A DNA stretch of 8,262 nt, taken from the NCBI GenBank assembly GCA_002495055.1, contig DADR01000043.1, forward strand, positions 1-8,262. Direction: 5' to 3'. The stretch comes from Methanoregula sp. UBA247 (GTDB taxonomy: Archaea > Halobacteriota > Methanomicrobia > Methanomicrobiales > Methanospirillaceae). The notes beneath the pieces are model-generated. The model worked only from the letters and a program-made list of their open reading frames with translations. It did no database searches and was not told the origin of the DNA. A program made the translations under genes and the position numbers. This document shows positions 1 through 6,747 of this stretch, piece after piece (position 1 is the first letter of the stretch; each line of letters opens with the position of its first letter).

Positions 1-136
1 GGCCTGAAATGAGATTTCATCACCCTCCATTCGTATGTATCTTTCCTGCCATTCATTTTCACCTCCCAGTCACTGTACATTTATAACCCCCTGCAGGTAA
101 TCGGTTATCCTGGGCAGTATTATGAAAAATTCCTGT
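1..136 (+). repeat. Left copy of a duplicated promoter/gene-start block
   Basis: This stretch matches 7843-7990 in direct orientation. By hand alignment about 125 of 136 bases are identical, and the right copy carries one extra 12-base segment. The match includes a conserved inverted repeat, a TATA-like box and the first five codons of an open frame (ATG at 122). It stops abruptly after base 136, where IS256-type transposase sequence begins. Because the match starts at base 1, the block may extend beyond the left edge of the window. Most differences are transitions, consistent with an old duplication that has drifted rather than a recent target-site duplication. Confidence 0.9.
5..19. promoter_or_regulatory. 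Inverted repeat, candidate operator (left copy)
   Basis: TGAAAT-GAG-ATTTCA is a perfect 6-base inverted repeat around a 3-base centre. It lies about 100 bases before the truncated gene start at 122. The same 15 bases are unchanged in the right copy (7847-7861) although the surrounding block has diverged, which hints at a protein-binding site. It could also be chance conservation, because the first 25 bases of the block are identical as a whole. Confidence 0.35.
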
Positions 137-178
137 TCCGGCCTGTTGATCCGCTTCTTCCTGCATGACCTCATTTAA
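122..178 (+). pseudogene. Truncated start of the membrane-protein gene duplicated at 7976
   Basis: The first five codons (MKNSC) are identical to the start of the membrane-protein gene at 7976. The match ends after base 136, and the frame then runs through antisense transposase sequence to a TAA at 176-178, giving only 18 codons. The most direct reading is a second copy of that gene, or of its promoter and start, whose body was lost when a transposase fragment was joined to it. It may still be transcribed because the TATA-like box at 79-86 is kept, but no functional product is expected. Confidence 0.5.
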
Positions 179-258
179 AATAAGGTGATAAGATCCTTCA
201 TTCCCTCGTCGTTATCGGTAAGATAATTAAGTACTACTTCCTTTAGGTTCATTGCCAT
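137..258 (-). pseudogene. IS256-family transposase, N-terminal remnant with frameshift
   Basis: Reading the minus strand from ATG at 256-258 gives MAMNLKEVVLNYLTDNDEG, then MKDLITLF and a TAA near 174-176. In a neighbouring frame the homology continues as LNEVMQEEADQQAG. From family knowledge, IS256 (mutator-type) transposases of methanogens begin with this pattern: an LKE..LNYL...D.GMK.LI..FLNEVMQ.EA.QQ stretch ahead of the conserved Arg-rich segment and the DDE core. Only about 44 residues remain, with one frameshift, and the whole catalytic region is missing. The remnant abuts the duplicated block at 136/137, inside the coding region rather than at an element end, so the boundary is a deletion or recombination junction. 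It is inactive. Confidence 0.75.
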
Positions 259-306
259 GATTCCTAATATTTCCCAATTTAGATAGGATACAAGGCATTT
301 TTGAAT

Positions 307-582
307 TTACATCACTTCGTGTACACTGCCGACATTTGTCTGATTGTGCCTGACTCTGGTGATGATATGCTTGATCCCATGTCCATCAAGAAATTCCTTG
401 AACATATGATGCGCTACATCACGTTCGCGGGCAGACAAAAATTGTGTCCCCTGGTCGGTAAGAATCTCCCCCCGGGATCCCCGTATGTCCATGCCTGATG
501 CCCCGAAGTACAGTGCGAGGTATGGCAACCGGCAGTTCTTTGTAGTTAAAACTAGGATTTTGACTTGATCCAAGCATTTCAA
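307..582 (-). pseudogene. DDE integrase-core (rve) transposase remnant, IS481-like
   Basis: The open minus-strand frame of 91 codons has clear rve-type homology only in its second part (about 307-486). There GEILTDQGTQFLSARERD contains the second catalytic Asp in the usual 'ILTDHGTQF' context, followed by FKEFLDGHGIKHI and then RVRHNQTN. In intact relatives this last part reads 'HPQTNGK.ER' and supplies the catalytic Glu. Here the Pro is Asn and the GK.ER segment is replaced by VGSVHEV before a stop. The first catalytic Asp region and the N-terminal HTH are absent, and residues before about 33 do not resemble the family. It is a dead fragment of an IS481-like or related element. It points the same way as the IS256 remnant but belongs to a different family. 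Confidence 0.7.
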
Positions 583-595
583 TAAAAGCCATTTG

Positions 596-604
596 AAAAA
601 AAAA
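596..604 (-). terminator. Oligo-T terminator of the peptidase operon
   Basis: On the minus strand a run of nine T lies 7 bases beyond the TAG stop of the 901-codon gene. Runs of T in the non-template strand are typical archaeal intrinsic terminators and need no hairpin. The position just after the last gene of the operon fits well. Confidence 0.6.
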
Positions 605-611
605 TTGAGGG

Positions 612-3317
612 CTATTTTTTATTGATATACAAAATATTTGATTCCGCGTATGCAGCTTGATTCCCATTTGCGATAAACGCCTGGCAAACATAGATGCCGG
701 GTAAGGGAGGACTATCGCTCTTTCTTGATGTTTTCGACTCGAGACTTGGCTCTTTAGATAAATCAAAAACAGCAAAAAATTCCCCGTTTTTATCGGAAAC
801 GACGGTGGTTGCACTTCGCATATTTTTTGGATTATCGAGGTAAAGGGTTACCTTTTCACCGGTTATTTTAGGGCTTATGTTACCACGTACCAAAATGTTA
901 TTCTCTTTGTGGGAATACTCCTTATGTTCATCTATTACCAATTTAACAGACTGTTTGGGTGTCACTTCAGACAGTATTCCTCCGATTGAGGAGAAGCAAG
1001 ACGCAGGATAATTGTTCTTTGACAGCTTTTCCTGGTATTCACGTGGAATAAACCCTTCAACCTTGATACGAGCTTTACGTATTTCCTTTTCCCGGTACTT
1101 TCGATAATCATAAAGTGGAATGACCGTGAGTTCAAGGCGTTTTTCATAAAGTGGTTTGAGCCATACCCACTGATGGGGGAATTGAGCGATAAATCCGTCC
1201 GGAACATTCCTCACTGAAATGAAAACCATTGTATCTTCCCTGAGAGGATTTCTGACGGCGACAGGAATCGTCACCGCATTCGGGACACTATTGGCTGGTG
1301 CTTCGAAGTAAAATACATTTTCCTGGGCCCAATTATTTCCACCTGCAAATACTTCTCCTGCTTGCGGTTCAGCGTGTATTTTCAGACACGTGTGCTCCCC
1401 AACTTCAGGAACCCAAATGATACTGCGTTCAACCGTCGTGTTTTTTCCAATTGTATCTATCTTGATGGTCTCAAGAGGGGCCCAGTTGCCATTGTCGCCA
1501 ACTCCAGGAGGAGTAACGGCATAGAAAGTCAGGAATACATTTGTTGCATCAACCTGTCCATCACAATGAACCCGGCCATATAATCGATTCTTATCGAGTG
1601 GTCGAGGTTTATCGCCATTTCCCGTCGGTTGATTGGTGACCGGGTCTGTGTAATCGTATGTTCCGTATGGGGGTCTGTCAATCCATATATCCGGTGTTTC
1701 ATAATTTGCATTCCAGGGGTCAATCCAAAGATCGAAATCACCGCCCGGTGTATCGCCTATCACATTTGCCCATTCAATCTTAACACGGCATACCAGTGGA
1801 TCCTCTTGAACGTGATCATTTTCGACTGATATGGTAAGGAACCTTGCGGGATCGATGGCTTTTTCCCCGTTTTTAAGTACATGCGGGGGGTGAAGGAGTG
1901 TGATGAACCTCATCTGTTGGTTCATGTTCACAATGTCAGTGAAAACCTTCGTTACTACTACTCCGCCGTTATGCAGAGAACCATTCAGTGGTATATTTGT
2001 ATCGAAGATAAGTGGTGATGAAGAGCTAGGTCGTTGCCGTACTTCGATGTAATAAAAAAGTCCTTCGGTGACCTTAATCTTGATGAGATGATACCGTGAA
2101 GTGTTGGAATTTTCTGAGGATCCATGGGCAACGACGTCAAATGTTTGGCTGAATAAGTTACGATCCCATGTGAGATCATGGATATTATCAGTCGTATAAT
2201 ATCCCATCTGATCCATATAATATCCGGAGAAGAGTGGATGTCGGTCATGATCGCCCATCATATCGAATTGATGTGCAGTAGCTGCTGAGAGATCTACGAG
2301 ATCACTCCGGTACACGTCTTCTTTTAAAATGGCCGCATTAGGCCAGGCCGAAAGGTTCCCGGGAACATCTATCAGGCAATGTCCCACCTCATGGGTACAC
2401 CGGCCCCAGTCTGCAGTTTCATTGATCCAGATTGTAGACAGAGAGTGATTGGTGGAAATATCTATGGCAATACCTGAAGTAGTATTGTTGTACTGAAAAT
2501 GACTATAGGCTCCTCCACCCCAGCAGCGAATATCCTGGTTCGTATATACCATGGCTGCGATGAGATCGTAGTCATTGAGTGTCAGACCCTCATCAGTAGC
2601 CTGTTGTGCAGCTTCAGCAATAATTTGAGTAAGTTTTCCCTTGGCAAGATTGTCTCCACTTATTAATTCACTTGCGGTACCATCAAGAGTCCTCCAGTTC
2701 GAAGTGACGTCGATCTGAACATCGAGATCCCCATAACTAATCTGGTCATAATAGGTAAGGACATTGGTAAAATTCGTGATAATATTCGTCCTTATGGTTG
2801 CAGGATTGGGTGGCGCCAAATCGCTTGGATGACAGAGAGCAACAAGGACCCGAAGAATTCCTGTTGGAGGAACTCCCTGTTCTTCTCCATGGCCCGAACC
2901 TTGGTATAATAGTGGCGGGCCATCTTCCAATAGATCGATTTTATCCAGCACTTCGAAATCAACAGGGCCTTTCGCGGTGTGGTTTCCAATCTTTACCGTA
3001 ACTGGTCCGGTCTTGGCTAACAAGCTTGAGAGAACGGTGAGCTCTCCCGGATTTGCGGTAATAACGGCAGCCGGTTGTCCCCCGATCGTTACACTATTTT
3101 CGTTTGGAACAGATGAAAAATTCTTGCCACGGATGATGATTTTCACTCCGGGATAACCTCTTAGCGGGGAGAAATCACTGATTTTTGGGACGCTTATGTA
3201 TGGAATAATTTTATCCAGGTATTCTTTTAGTTTTACGGGCTGATGTGCAAGTGCTATACTTTTTTCGGTAACTTCCTTCAAAAGGATTTTTTCCGATTTC
3301 TTTGTTTGGTTCGACAT
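612..3317 (-). CDS. IPT/TIG and M6-like metallopeptidase protein with Ig-like C-terminus
   Basis: This 901-residue protein is the second gene of a two-gene operon, 43 bases after its partner. Residues 1-42 are Lys-rich and helical with no signal peptide. Residues 43-123 form an IPT/TIG Ig-like fold (ISDFSPLRGYPGVKIIIRG.NF, later VTIGG). Residues 150-380 resemble M6 (immune inhibitor A-like) peptidases: THEVGH with H309, E310 and H313 as the HExxH zinc helix, and FDMMGDHDRHPLFSGYYMDQ at 351-370 as the Met-turn region. The usual HExxHxxGxxD/H third ligand is not in register, since position 319 is Pro. Residues 525-735 hold the WIDPWN, DIWIDRPP and PPGVGDNG-type segment seen in bacterial multidomain proteins, and 790-900 form a last Ig-like domain. 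I infer a protease acting on protein, but substrate and location are unknown. The ATG has only a weak upstream GGGGATGA, and MSNQTKK is the first Met of the open frame. Bacterial origin by transfer is plausible. Confidence 0.85.
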   Translation of the reverse strand: MSNQTKKSEKILLKEVTEKSIALAHQPVKLKEYLDKIIPYISVPKISDFSPLRGYPGVKIIIRGKNFSSVPNENSVTIGGQPAAVITANPGELTVLSSLLAKTGPVTVKIGNHTAKGPVDFEVLDKIDLLEDGPPLLYQGSGHGEEQGVPPTGILRVLVALCHPSDLAPPNPATIRTNIITNFTNVLTYYDQISYGDLDVQIDVTSNWRTLDGTASELISGDNLAKGKLTQIIAEAAQQATDEGLTLNDYDLIAAMVYTNQDIRCWGGGAYSHFQYNNTTSGIAIDISTNHSLSTIWINETADWGRCTHEVGHCLIDVPGNLSAWPNAAILKEDVYRSDLVDLSAATAHQFDMMGDHDRHPLFSGYYMDQMGYYTTDNIHDLTWDRNLFSQTFDVVAHGSSENSNTSRYHLIKIKVTEGLFYYIEVRQRPSSSSPLIFDTNIPLNGSLHNGGVVVTKVFTDIVNMNQQMRFITLLHPPHVLKNGEKAIDPARFLTISVENDHVQEDPLVCRVKIEWANVIGDTPGGDFDLWIDPWNANYETPDIWIDRPPYGTYDYTDPVTNQPTGNGDKPRPLDKNRLYGRVHCDGQVDATNVFLTFYAVTPPGVGDNGNWAPLETIKIDTIGKNTTVERSIIWVPEVGEHTCLKIHAEPQAGEVFAGGNNWAQENVFYFEAPANSVPNAVTIPVAVRNPLREDTMVFISVRNVPDGFIAQFPHQWVWLKPLYEKRLELTVIPLYDYRKYREKEIRKARIKVEGFIPREYQEKLSKNNYPASCFSSIGGILSEVTPKQSVKLVIDEHKEYSHKENNILVRGNISPKITGEKVTLYLDNPKNMRSATTVVSDKNGEFFAVFDLSKEPSLESKTSRKSDSPPLPGIYVCQAFIANGNQAAYAESNILYINKK

Positions 3318-3336
3318 TTTTTCATCCCCAATCGGT

Positions 3337-3361
3337 ATTTTTCCTTGAATTTCGGAAAAAT
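3337..3361 (-). other. Intercistronic stem-loop
   Basis: On the minus strand ATTTTTCC and GGAAAAAT form perfect 8-base arms around a 9-base loop. The structure begins right after the stop codon of the upstream gene (the last arm base is the final A of TAA) and ends about 20 bases before the downstream ATG. It could set the relative expression of the two genes by RNA processing, stability or partial termination. The AU-rich arms make it only moderately stable. Confidence 0.4.
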
Positions 3362-5550
3362 TATGGGATTACCGAGAATCCCACCGCCTTTTTCTCCTGG
3401 TGCATTATTACACCATTACTGTGCAGAATTGCACGGTCATATGCCCAAAGTGTGAGGGTGTACCCACACGTATCGAGGCCTGATGTGTCAATCTCCCAGG
3501 TTGCATCGGAATCCCCCTCATCAAGGATATGGATATAACTGCGGCACGGAGGATTTGCGTGGGTTCCATGCGCATGGGTAGTCGGCTGGAGTTCAAGCAC
3601 CCATCTCCAGAAGTGAGTGTCTAAAACACGCAAATGGCCCTTAATCTTCTCTCCTATGTGGTAGGCATGGCAGTCCCCACCAGTAATGACTAGATCCAAC
3701 CGGTATGACATGTCCAATGTCGGATTAGGCGTCGGACTGACCGTAAACGTAGTATTATCGAGTATAATGGTTACTTTATCTGAATAATCGATAGTGGTTG
3801 GATTGGGGTCATGGGTCATATCCGTCGTGAAAGCAATGCGGATATCGAATGTCCCTTCAAGAATACCGGTATTCCAAAGCCCGAGGTTGGCGGTTCGTTC
3901 GTAGATATGGGGATTTACTGTGCAGTCTTCCATATAGGGAACCCAGCCATTGTCACTTGTGAATGTCACCGTGTCGATGTATTCCGGATGGGTTGACGTC
4001 GCCGGATGCTGCAATTGAAATGTTATAGAGTTAGCAATAGGTTTCCAGTCTGTCGTGCCATGCTCGGCATATTCCACCCGGAATCGTACGCTCCCAGGAG
4101 TTCCGGAATTATAAATTCGTCCATGTACCCGCACCCCTCCCCCAAATGGTCGATCCCACGGCCCCTCATGACATTGGGTAGGAAGGAGACCTGCCGATGG
4201 GCATGCGAGATACGTTGTATGGTGGATATTATCTATGGGAACTCCGCCAACATCATAAATCATTGAAACAAGTTCATTACCAATGGGTGCCCCTGGGCGG
4301 ATTTGAACAAGAGCATCACGTCTGTTTCCCCATGTCATCAGATCATCAGGATTTGTTGTGGATGGCGGTAAAGCCCAGGAAAGGACTGCCCGAATCCTTA
4401 TGATATTTGGTACCTTACAGGATTTCAGATGTTTAGCAATATCGTCAGCAGGCAGTGACACGGAATAGAACAGGCCCCCTTCAGGAATCGTTGAAATATC
4501 ATGCACAGCAACGAGAGCATGACCGAGATAGGACTCAAAGATCCCATCGTTATTCCAATCGGCCCAGAATGCGACATATTCTCTTGAACCGGCCTGGCAG
4601 AGATTTCCGCTGTACCCACAGGGTTTCTTAACATGGATGATCGCACCCAAGGTGTCAGTGGCAGTATTGAGCCCTACACAAACCAGTTCCTCGTACGTCG
4701 TATCCCCGGAAATTTTTTTAATGATGTCGGAGACCTTGCTGATATCTATCTTTAATTTATCAAGATTTGCGAGATCAGGTTGCAGGGATGCAAAAATTTG
4801 CGCTTCGACTCCTGCCATGAGGGACTTGACCCCCTCATAGACAAGGCGGTGATCCGGCACTTTAGCTTTTTTATACTTATCGATTAGTGTGCTCCATGCA
4901 ACCGTCTTATTTTTTGCATGAGGTATTGTTGCGTCAATATCGACTGTATCCAGCAATTGCTTCCATTTATTCAATATATCTTTTTCATTTGGAATTTTAT
5001 TGAGAAGACATCTTATTGTGAGTGGGAGATGTTCTATCTGGATGTTCGCATCCAAACGGTTTCCAAACTCCGGAAGCACATTGGGGTCCAATGAGGGTAT
5101 TACATTCCGCGATAATACCGCTCTCACCTTTGGAAGATATTCGACATTGCAGCATTTCCTCTTTTTCATCACATCCGGATACAAATATACCATATAATGG
5201 AGAGGATGCTGCGGCTTGCGAGGAATTTCGTGAATATCATGAGCCTGAAAACTCGTCAGTCCGACATTCTCAAAACCTGCTCCATCGCCCCAATCAATGA
5301 AAAACCGAATATACTCGGTGCATCCAGGTCCACAAAGATCTCCATTATACCCACTGTCTTCTTTGATGGAAACCACAGCAACGAGCATTGAGTATTGAGG
5401 ATGATATCCAACACAGGTCAGTTCTTCCCATTGCGTGTTCTTTTTTGCCAATTTCAGCTTTTTATTAAGCCTGTTCACCAGATGCTGTTCTCTCAGTAAG
5501 ATAGCATCGCCAGTGTTGGCTTTCAATGGTGTTTTTTTATTTGTTTCCAT
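3361..5550 (-). CDS. Hypothetical protein with two Cys/Asp-bearing repeat modules
   Basis: This 729-residue protein is the first gene of the operon. ATG at 5548-5550 is chosen because GAGGTG (5555-5560), a good Shine-Dalgarno, lies 4 bases before it; an in-frame ATG at 5593-5595 lacks such a site. Two modules of about 134 residues match each other: 41-174 (WEELTCVG, GYNGDLC, FFIDWGDGAGFE, VRAVLS, GNRLDANIQI) and 286-419 (YEELVCVG, GYSGNLC, FWADWNNDGIFE, IRAVLSW, GNRRDALVQI). The DWNNDG loop resembles acidic Ca-binding loops and those of bacterial GEVED-type domains. Shared Cys pairs are 46/291, 73/318 and 133-134/378. Residues 175-285 are a mainly helical linker. Residues 425-600 look beta-rich. 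Residues 615-729 carry GGDCHAY, HFWRW, NPPC and DTCGYTLTLWAYDRAILHS. No signal peptide or membrane segment is visible. I recall similar modules in uncharacterised bacterial proteins. Function is unknown; a structural, binding or substrate partner of the downstream peptidase is an inference. Confidence 0.85.
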   Translation of the reverse strand: METNKKTPLKANTGDAILLREQHLVNRLNKKLKLAKKNTQWEELTCVGYHPQYSMLVAVVSIKEDSGYNGDLCGPGCTEYIRFFIDWGDGAGFENVGLTSFQAHDIHEIPRKPQHPLHYMVYLYPDVMKKRKCCNVEYLPKVRAVLSRNVIPSLDPNVLPEFGNRLDANIQIEHLPLTIRCLLNKIPNEKDILNKWKQLLDTVDIDATIPHAKNKTVAWSTLIDKYKKAKVPDHRLVYEGVKSLMAGVEAQIFASLQPDLANLDKLKIDISKVSDIIKKISGDTTYEELVCVGLNTATDTLGAIIHVKKPCGYSGNLCQAGSREYVAFWADWNNDGIFESYLGHALVAVHDISTIPEGGLFYSVSLPADDIAKHLKSCKVPNIIRIRAVLSWALPPSTTNPDDLMTWGNRRDALVQIRPGAPIGNELVSMIYDVGGVPIDNIHHTTYLACPSAGLLPTQCHEGPWDRPFGGGVRVHGRIYNSGTPGSVRFRVEYAEHGTTDWKPIANSITFQLQHPATSTHPEYIDTVTFTSDNGWVPYMEDCTVNPHIYERTANLGLWNTGILEGTFDIRIAFTTDMTHDPNPTTIDYSDKVTIILDNTTFTVSPTPNPTLDMSYRLDLVITGGDCHAYHIGEKIKGHLRVLDTHFWRWVLELQPTTHAHGTHANPPCRSYIHILDEGDSDATWEIDTSGLDTCGYTLTLWAYDRAILHSNGVIMHQEKKAVGFSVIP

Positions 5551-5736
5551 ACTCCACCTCGAATGTACCGAGAACGATAAACTCAGCACGAGCACGTCAT
5601 CAGACAGCAGCCACCTTTTTCGCTGGCATGGCGATACCCACCATTGTGCGAGTGTTCGATTGGTCCCCGCTGGAACTCCTTTATCTGAATCAACCCCCCT
5701 ATCGCTATTACCGTAATACCGATATGTTGTTCATAT

Positions 5737-5762
5737 CAGGTAGACTCCAGCTCAGCTACCTG
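5737..5762. repeat. Inverted repeat CAGGTAG/CTACCTG
   Basis: Two perfect 7-base arms are separated by 12 bases. If the peptidase operon starts at the AT-rich box near 5780, this would lie in its leader as a hairpin. Read from the UbiA side it would be an upstream operator. Arm length and GC content make it better than background, but no family of site is recognised. Confidence 0.35.
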
Positions 5763-5835
5763 CTTATCTCGATTGAATTTATTTTAAACTGTGAATAAAT
5801 ATTAGAGAAAAGAAGAAATTCAAACAGATAAATAA

Positions 5836-5852
5836 TTTTAACGCCGTTAAAA
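5836..5852. promoter_or_regulatory. Palindrome TTTTAACG-C-CGTTAAAA, candidate operator
   Basis: This is a perfect 8-base inverted repeat around one central C. It lies about 47 bases upstream of the UbiA start and just before the AT-rich box at 5864-5875, where an archaeal regulator would bind. It could also be the TFB/TBP entry region of a minus-strand promoter. The regulator is unknown; the FilR1-type protein encoded just beyond UbiA is one candidate by proximity only. Confidence 0.4.
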
Positions 5853-5863
5853 AAATTCAAGCG

Positions 5864-5875
5864 ATTAAAATAATT
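5864..5875 (+). promoter_or_regulatory. TATA-like box for the UbiA gene
   Basis: ATTAAAATAATT is centred near 5869. Archaeal transcription starts roughly 26 bases downstream of the box centre, which is about 5895 and only a few bases before the GTG at 5899. A leaderless or nearly leaderless message would explain the absence of a Shine-Dalgarno sequence. Confidence 0.4.
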
Positions 5876-5898
5876 CATCCCTTTCTCATGTTGACCAT

Positions 5899-6747
5899 GT
5901 GGCACGCCGGTCTCTACCAACACTACATCTTCTTGGCTCCTCTGTGATAGTAGCAGTTTCCGGTAGTTTACGCCTTCATATCGCGTTTTTATTGGCAGGT
6001 ATTCCTGCAATAATTCCAATATACTGTGCTGCAGGTCTTATTATATACGCCACCTATACCATCGACCGGGCAACAGGAAGTAAAGAAGATACGGTGAATA
6101 AGGCTGAACTCTCAGGTTCAAACCGAAAAATAGGGATCGCAATCGCTCTCTTCCTGTTCGTCATCGGAGCAGTCATTCTCGCAAAGGAGAGAATCATTGC
6201 AGCACCATTTGTTCCGTTTCTTATCGGCGGACTCTATTCACATGGAATTCGTCTGCATGGCCACCGGTACTCCCTGAAGGGTGGGGCCGGGGTGAAGAAC
6301 GCTGTAATCGGCATGACCTGGGGCGGCACCATGGCCATGATAGTCTGGGATTGTGCGGATGCCATCCCTGCTCTTGCCATTTTCATGTATTACGGGGTCA
6401 AGCTCTTCTGCAATTCTGTTGTCTACGATATGAAGGATATGAGGGGAGATGCGGCTGCAGGGATCATGACCATCCCTGCCAGTTTCGGGGTGTCGGGTTC
6501 AAGAAAGATGCTCCTGGGCGCGTCCTTCGGCCTGCACGGCATGATGGCGGTCCTCCTTCTCTCCGGGACGCTTCGCCCTGAATGGATCATCATGGCCTAC
6601 AGCTTCTTCTCGTTCCTTGTCGTCATCGGCTGCTATAACCCTGAGTCCGAACTGGCAGGCAGCAGGGTCCAGAGGTTCATCAGGGAATATTTTATCGACG
6701 GGGAATCGGCCATCGCCCTTCTCATCCGCTATCTTCCAGGCTCGTGA
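5899..6747 (+). CDS. UbiA-family prenyltransferase-like membrane protein
   Basis: This 282-residue protein has about eight hydrophobic segments, as expected for the UbiA superfamily of intramembrane prenyltransferases, which join isoprenoid diphosphates to acceptors (quinones, lipids or tetrapyrroles). The second Asp motif is clear: N172SVVYD177MKD180MRGD184, followed by AAGIMTIPASFG, which fits the family's YxxKDxxxD...G..T.P pattern. The first motif, usually NDxxDxxxD, is degenerate: TYTIDRATGSKEDTVNK at 52-68, with D56 and D64 in altered spacing. The substrate cannot be named; lipid or cofactor prenylation is possible. The GTG start is taken because the frame upstream reaches a stop at 5866 with no better start, and a TATA-like box fits it. 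The N-terminus is short and could begin a few codons earlier. The 3' end overlaps the convergent regulator gene by 26 bases. The first 200 bases are more AT-rich than the rest. Confidence 0.8.
   Translation: MARRSLPTLHLLGSSVIVAVSGSLRLHIAFLLAGIPAIIPIYCAAGLIIYATYTIDRATGSKEDTVNKAELSGSNRKIGIAIALFLFVIGAVILAKERIIAAPFVPFLIGGLYSHGIRLHGHRYSLKGGAGVKNAVIGMTWGGTMAMIVWDCADAIPALAIFMYYGVKLFCNSVVYDMKDMRGDAAAGIMTIPASFGVSGSRKMLLGASFGLHGMMAVLLLSGTLRPEWIIMAYSFFSFLVVIGCYNPESELAGSRVQRFIREYFIDGESAIALLIRYLPGS

Larger units (their letters stand above)
5551..5898. promoter_or_regulatory. Divergent intergenic region between the peptidase operon and the UbiA gene
   Basis: No convincing gene is seen in these 348 bases. 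Next to the operon are the GAGGTG ribosome site and a weak TATA-like TTTATCG (minus strand, around 5575-5582). That box may be too close, because it would place transcription start at the ribosome site. A better minus-strand box, TTTAAAATAAA (about 5776-5786), would give a leader of some 200 bases. From 5770 to 5880 the DNA is very AT-rich, and two inverted repeats lie at 5737-5762 and 5836-5852. The region therefore probably holds promoters for both flanking genes. Confidence 0.55.

Noticed and set aside
419..814. 131-codon minus-strand frame overlapping the peptidase 3' end and the DDE remnant
   Set aside because: It lies in a different frame from both and spans the T9 terminator. Its translation shows neither transposase nor peptidase motifs.
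5435..5798. Overlapping plus-strand frames spanning the module gene start and the intergenic region
   Set aside because: They have no ribosome site, no recognisable protein features, and partly oppose the well-supported 3361-5550 gene.
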